This document shows positions 44,461 to 48,496 of a stretch of DNA of 48,496 nucleotides, piece by piece. The notes under the pieces were generated by a model. That model did not search any database. It saw only the letters and a list, made by a program, of their open reading frames with translations, and was not told where the DNA came from. Position 1 is the stretch's first letter, and each line of letters opens with the position of its first letter. A program made the position numbers and the translations under genes. Source of the DNA: Candidatus Saganbacteria bacterium (lineage in GTDB: Bacteria; Margulisbacteria; WOR-1; O2-12-FULL-45-9); contig JABMSE010000039.1 in the NCBI GenBank assembly GCA_013204645.1, positions 1 through 48,496 on the forward strand. Reading direction: 5' to 3'.

Positions 44461-45407
44461 ATTTTGACCCGCAATCTCAACAATTTATATCTAATGTTGT
44501 TCCCCCTACCCTTGGCAAGATCAAATGCTTTTAATGAAGGGAAAATCCAGGTGCATAAATATCCAACAAAACACCTAAAACTCCTCCAATGCAACAATAA
44601 ATATTCTCTTGCTTTTACAACATTGCCCTCATTCCACGCTTCAAGAGCAAAATCATACTGGCAATTCGCCTTTAAACAACTAATTTCTTTTTCATAAGCA
44701 TCTTCAATCCCTGGTAATTCTTGGCACAAGCGATCTAAAATAATCATTGCCTCCCGAGAAAAAAGAAACCTGCAGCTAGCGGTATCGCCGGATCCCACTC
44801 TTCGTTTGGCCAAAGGAAGATCTACATAATCAAATTCATGATGATATGCACACCGCAATAAAACCTCATAATCCTCACTGGCACAAAAATTCTCATTTTC
44901 ATAAAGATAGGGGGGGGATTCAAGAAACTTTTTGCGATATACCAGCGTAGCGCTGGTTGTGAAATTTCCACGCAACATTTCAGCAAAAACCCTTCCTCTT
45001 TTGGGATTAACTATTTTAAAAGAGCTAAATAGAGGCCCGCTGTCATTAAAATAAATTGCATCACAAAAAACCACACTGACTCTTGGGTTTGATTCAAAAA
45101 GCGGGATTTGTCGCTCAAGTTTTTCAGGCAACCACAGATCATCCACATCTAAAATGGCAACATAATCCCCCCGCGCTTCGGAAAAAGCTTTATTTCTGGC
45201 GACCGTAATAGGAACTGTCTGCTCGCTCTTAAAATATTTGACTTTTTCTCCGTAACTTTTCGCTATTTTAGCACTTTTGTCTGTACTGCAATTATCCCAA
45301 AAAATAATCTCCCAATCCTTATAGGTTTGAGCAAAAACACTATCCAGTGCCTCCCTTAAATACTTTTCCCCATTAAAACAGTTCATTACTACGCTAACTT
45401 TAGACAT
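44457..45407 (-). CDS. Glycosyltransferase family 2
   Basis: MSKVSVVMNCFNGEKYLREALDSVFAQTYKDWEIIFWDNCSTDKSAKIAKSYG...ARGDYVAILDVDDLW; track start 45434, internal Met at 45407 preferred. Confidence 0.9.
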   Translation of the reverse strand: MSKVSVVMNCFNGEKYLREALDSVFAQTYKDWEIIFWDNCSTDKSAKIAKSYGEKVKYFKSEQTVPITVARNKAFSEARGDYVAILDVDDLWLPEKLERQIPLFESNPRVSVVFCDAIYFNDSGPLFSSFKIVNPKRGRVFAEMLRGNFTTSATLVYRKKFLESPPYLYENENFCASEDYEVLLRCAYHHEFDYVDLPLAKRRVGSGDTASCRFLFSREAMIILDRLCQELPGIEDAYEKEISCLKANCQYDFALEAWNEGNVVKAREYLLLHWRSFRCFVGYLCTWIFPSLKAFDLAKGRGNNIRYKLLRLRVKI

Positions 45408-45495
45408 AATTATTAGAACCCCTCCAATTTTCATATATTATATCATAAAAATTGGTACTGTTCTCCTCTTTAAAAAACCAAAAAGTCTCTAGCTT

Positions 45496-46785
45496 CTAAT
45501 CTGGAGCCGCACAAATCTGCGCTTCTTTCTTCCCTTTTATTATTTCGCTCTTCTCTCCTTCGCATCTGCAAATTTCATTGGCTTTTAAAAACAAAAGTGT
45601 CGCCAACATCAGCACGTTTACATTCAAAACCATTGCCGCATGAAAAAGACAAACAACAGCCGTTAAAACTACCAGCGAATATACTCGCAATTGAGTGTTT
45701 TGAAACCTGTGGAGCGAGAAAATTGACCACAGCATTCTCTTATACAACAGATACGCCGGGACTATCCCATAAACCAAGATAATATTCATCAAATCCACAT
45801 GGGACGGCACTCCAGAAGGAGGAGACCACCTCCATCGGCCGATGAGGAAGGACAAAACCTGTCTTGGATCAGATAAAGAAAAGCCAAAAAAGGCATTGTA
45901 ATAGCGCGGATCGGCCAAAAGGGTAAGCATCCGTCGATAGACCCATGACATAACCTTATAGTTAGCTATCAGGCCCACAACGGCAACAATCAGCAATATG
46001 GGAACAACAAATTTCCTCTGCACAAATAACTCGTAAAATAAAATGGAAACAACAAAGGCGACAATAGCTGTAGTTGAAAAAGTTTGCACCAACAAAAAAA
46101 CCGAGACAGCCGCTAAGAGAAAATAAAGGATTTTTCTGCGCTCCCTAAATAAAACATAAAAAAACGTAGCGGTCATGGCTAAAATGGTCGGCATTACTAA
46201 TATATGCGCCAGATAACCCCCTGTACGTATGCCAACGGAATAGCGATAATCCTGGAAATGCGCCAAGGCTTTTGAATTTAGCATCAACAAATAGGAACCA
46301 ATTTGTGCGGTATTTGGAGCAGTAAATGGCAAGCCGAAATTAGCCGGTAATATAACCATGTTTTCGATTAACATATAACAGGTGGAAAAAAAGAAGAAAG
46401 AAAAAACCACCTTAAAAAAATACCTATTATTAATTTGAGAATATTTACTAAACAAAATTGGGAAGAAAAACAACAATAAAGTGTATTGGAGCATAGCCGT
46501 ATCACGCCGAAAAAGCGCCACCACCAAACCAAAGCAACCAAACACTAAAAGTATTTTGCCCAGCTTGGAAGGAGCCCGAATTTTATTGACCAAAATATTC
46601 AACAATAGAAAAGAAAAGGTGAAAAAAGCATAAACCGATATAAAAAAGGCCGAAAGATATCCTCCGGCTAAAAGAGATAACAAGAAAGCAACTACTCCCT
46701 TAAAAGGATAGAAAACCACTAGACAAAAAGATAGATGCAAGACTAATTGGGCAAATTTACTTTCTTTTCTAGATTTTAAATTCAT
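45496..46785 (-). CDS. wzy-like: O-antigen polymerase/ligase-like polytopic membrane protein
   Basis: Many hydrophobic segments, a large periplasmic-type loop (RRMLTLLADPRYYNAFFGFSLSDPRQVLSFLIGRWRWSPPSGVPSHVDLMNIILVYGIV), position in polysaccharide locus. Confidence 0.7.
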   Translation of the reverse strand: MNLKSRKESKFAQLVLHLSFCLVVFYPFKGVVAFLLSLLAGGYLSAFFISVYAFFTFSFLLLNILVNKIRAPSKLGKILLVFGCFGLVVALFRRDTAMLQYTLLLFFFPILFSKYSQINNRYFFKVVFSFFFFSTCYMLIENMVILPANFGLPFTAPNTAQIGSYLLMLNSKALAHFQDYRYSVGIRTGGYLAHILVMPTILAMTATFFYVLFRERRKILYFLLAAVSVFLLVQTFSTTAIVAFVVSILFYELFVQRKFVVPILLIVAVVGLIANYKVMSWVYRRMLTLLADPRYYNAFFGFSLSDPRQVLSFLIGRWRWSPPSGVPSHVDLMNIILVYGIVPAYLLYKRMLWSIFSLHRFQNTQLRVYSLVVLTAVVCLFHAAMVLNVNVLMLATLLFLKANEICRCEGEKSEIIKGKKEAQICAAPD

Positions 46786-47576
46786 AGATATAATTTAGAT
46801 AAAGGGTCAGTTCTCATGTATTCTTCAACCTCTTTTAAATCAGTTGAGGTATCCACGCTATAAGTGTGAAATTTGGTTTTTACCATCTTGACCTTATACC
46901 CGTGCTCCAACACCCTTAACATGTCGATTGATTCGGCAATCTCAAGAGGGGTAGCAGCTAAATCATTAAACTTTATCAAGAAATCTCGGCGAAAAGGAAT
47001 AACACATACTTGCTTGAACATGGGAGCATTATTGACCCCTTTTTTTAAAGATGGTATCGGTTCTCTAGAAAAATAAAGGGCAAATCCTTGGGCGTCTACC
47101 ACTACTTTGATTTCATTTCGGTCTTCTGCTTCCTCTTGGCTTTTCAAAGGGGACATCAAATTAGAAACCAATATTTCACAATCTTCCAATAATGGTTTTA
47201 CTGCCTCATCAATCATCTGGGGGGGAAGCATGGGTTCATCCCCCTGAATCATTACCACCAGATCCATTTTTCGCTGAAGCTCTGCCTCAACCTTCTGCAA
47301 GCATTCTGCAGCACGATCTGAAGCCCGCTCATGAGTGTTAGAAGTCATAATAACTTTGCCGCCAATTAAATGAATATAATCGGCAATTTCTCGATCACAG
47401 GTAGCGACATAGACATCATTTAGTTTTTTGCTCATTTTACTTCTAAAATACACATGCCCCACCATGGGAACTCCCAGGATTTTTGCTAAAGGTTTTCCTG
47501 GAAAACGCGTTGAAGCCATGCGGGCCGGGATAATACCAATTATATGGGGGGCCTTTTTAGAATTTTCCATTCTCAA
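46782..47576 (-). CDS. kdsB-like: CMP-KDO synthetase-like cytidylyltransferase (KdsB family)
   Basis: IIGIIPARMASTRFPGKPLAKILGVPMVGHVYFRS...MDLVVMIQGDEPMLPPQMID. Confidence 0.88.
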   Translation of the reverse strand: MRMENSKKAPHIIGIIPARMASTRFPGKPLAKILGVPMVGHVYFRSKMSKKLNDVYVATCDREIADYIHLIGGKVIMTSNTHERASDRAAECLQKVEAELQRKMDLVVMIQGDEPMLPPQMIDEAVKPLLEDCEILVSNLMSPLKSQEEAEDRNEIKVVVDAQGFALYFSREPIPSLKKGVNNAPMFKQVCVIPFRRDFLIKFNDLAATPLEIAESIDMLRVLEHGYKVKMVKTKFHTYSVDTSTDLKEVEEYMRTDPLSKLYL

Positions 47577-48496
47577 GTCTCCCCTATTTTAATAATGGCC
47601 TTGGCAACTTTCCCCTCTTTTTGCTTGGCCCAAGCCAGTGCATAATCTTTGAGAGGAAAAATATCTCTGGCCAAACCTTCAAATTCAAGCGTGGAATGAT
47701 TTTTTATCGCCGCCAAAAAGTCTTCCCTTGAACTACCAAGCGAACCAATTAATGTTTTGTCAAAGCTTACAACCGACTCAAAATTAAAATCTAAACTTGC
47801 ATAGGGTAATCCCAAAAGGAGAAGCTTGGCCCCAGCTTTAGTCTCAGAAAGTGCCTGCTTTAAAACCTCAACTTGCCCGGTTGCTTCAACAATGTAATCA
47901 AAATCTCCCAATCCTCTAATTTGAGTGTTTCCTTTAATGCGCTTATTTTTTATGTTCGCAACTCTTAATTCATTCTTATCAAAGACTACTACGCTATGCC
48001 CTCTCCCACACATGATCTGGGCACACAAATTACCAATCGTGCCATAGCCTAGGATTGCCACTTTTTTAAATGTTCCGTTATCTCCAGCAACTAGTTTTCC
48101 AATCCCTTTAAGAGACACAGCCAAGGGTTCAATCAAACAAGCCAGAGAAAGTTGTGTGTGCGCTGGGAGGCAATGAACAAAACGCTCTGGCATCGTCAGA
48201 TATTTAGAATAGGCCCCATCAAAATTTAGAACCCCCAATTCTTTTCTTTGTTGACACCTAAGGGGCATATCCCTTAAGCAATAATCACATTCCCCACATC
48301 CTAAAATACACTCCCCAACCACTTTATCCCCGATCTTTAACCTCTCCACCCTGCTTCCTTTGGCAGCTACCACACCGGAAAATTCATGGCCCGGGACAAT
48401 AGGATATTTTGCCCAGCCGGACTTATAATAATCCAACCCCCCCGCCGCCACTTCTAAATCAGTTGAACAAACTCCAACATAACACACTCTTATCAA
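47573..48496 (-). CDS. Zinc-dependent MDR alcohol dehydrogenase family (partial; N-terminus outside window)
   Basis: VCYVGVCSTDLEV...PIVPGHEFSGVVAAKGSRVERLKIGDKVVGECILGCGECDYCLRDMPLRCQQRKELGV; frame open to the right edge. Confidence 0.92.
   Translation of the reverse strand: MIRVCYVGVCSTDLEVAAGGLDYYKSGWAKYPIVPGHEFSGVVAAKGSRVERLKIGDKVVGECILGCGECDYCLRDMPLRCQQRKELGVLNFDGAYSKYLTMPERFVHCLPAHTQLSLACLIEPLAVSLKGIGKLVAGDNGTFKKVAILGYGTIGNLCAQIMCGRGHSVVVFDKNELRVANIKNKRIKGNTQIRGLGDFDYIVEATGQVEVLKQALSETKAGAKLLLLGLPYASLDFNFESVVSFDKTLIGSLGSSREDFLAAIKNHSTLEFEGLARDIFPLKDYALAWAKQKEGKVAKAIIKIGET

Noticed and set aside
30607-48496. Possible genomic island boundaries (tRNA, integrase) around the polysaccharide locus
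   Set aside because: No tRNA, integrase or flanking direct repeats could be identified in the window.

Overview
The window holds four blocks. (A) 1-11570, + strand: an operon-like tandem array of 12 paralogous, apparently cytoplasmic proteins; the first is cut by the left edge. Eleven complete members start with the same ~70-75 aa N-terminal module, consensus M[LIF]xxKLIAF[ND]-x(7-10)-LPTLExLL-...-S.EDLRLAG[VIF]P..K..L...I..G.LE.LL, and the visible part of member 1 retains its RLAGVA segment. The module is joined to different C-terminal parts: a Cys-poor FGE-sulfatase/C-type-lectin-like domain, WD40 (two members), HEAT repeats, and an unrecognised beta-rich domain (...GK.F.VGPY.V.I...F.F.I.G...ExGV.L...I.W.W...Y.L..FNLR.IIE.LI..I) in the others. 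Eight of 11 gene junctions use the same 8-bp stop/start overlap (ATG[CA]TT[AG]A). I recognise no described system matching this array, and it is my main candidate for something new. (B) 11571-17464: repeat-rich intergenic DNA, coaE, and three envelope genes, including a beta-barrel/SLH fusion whose signal peptide is encoded by repeat-like sequence. (C) 17433-23588, - strand: comEC, comEA, lytic transglycosylase, pnp, rpsO, VanZ-like. (D) 23598-48496, - strand: a large surface-polysaccharide locus (SLBB export protein, Wzz, glycosyltransferases, carbamoyltransferase, asparagine synthase, methyltransferases, WbpA-like dehydrogenase, HddC-GmhB fusion, HddA-like GHMP kinase, Wzy-like, KdsB-like, MDR dehydrogenase cut by the right edge). 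I saw no rRNA, tRNA, CRISPR array or transposase. Family names come from recognising motifs by eye; no searches were run.
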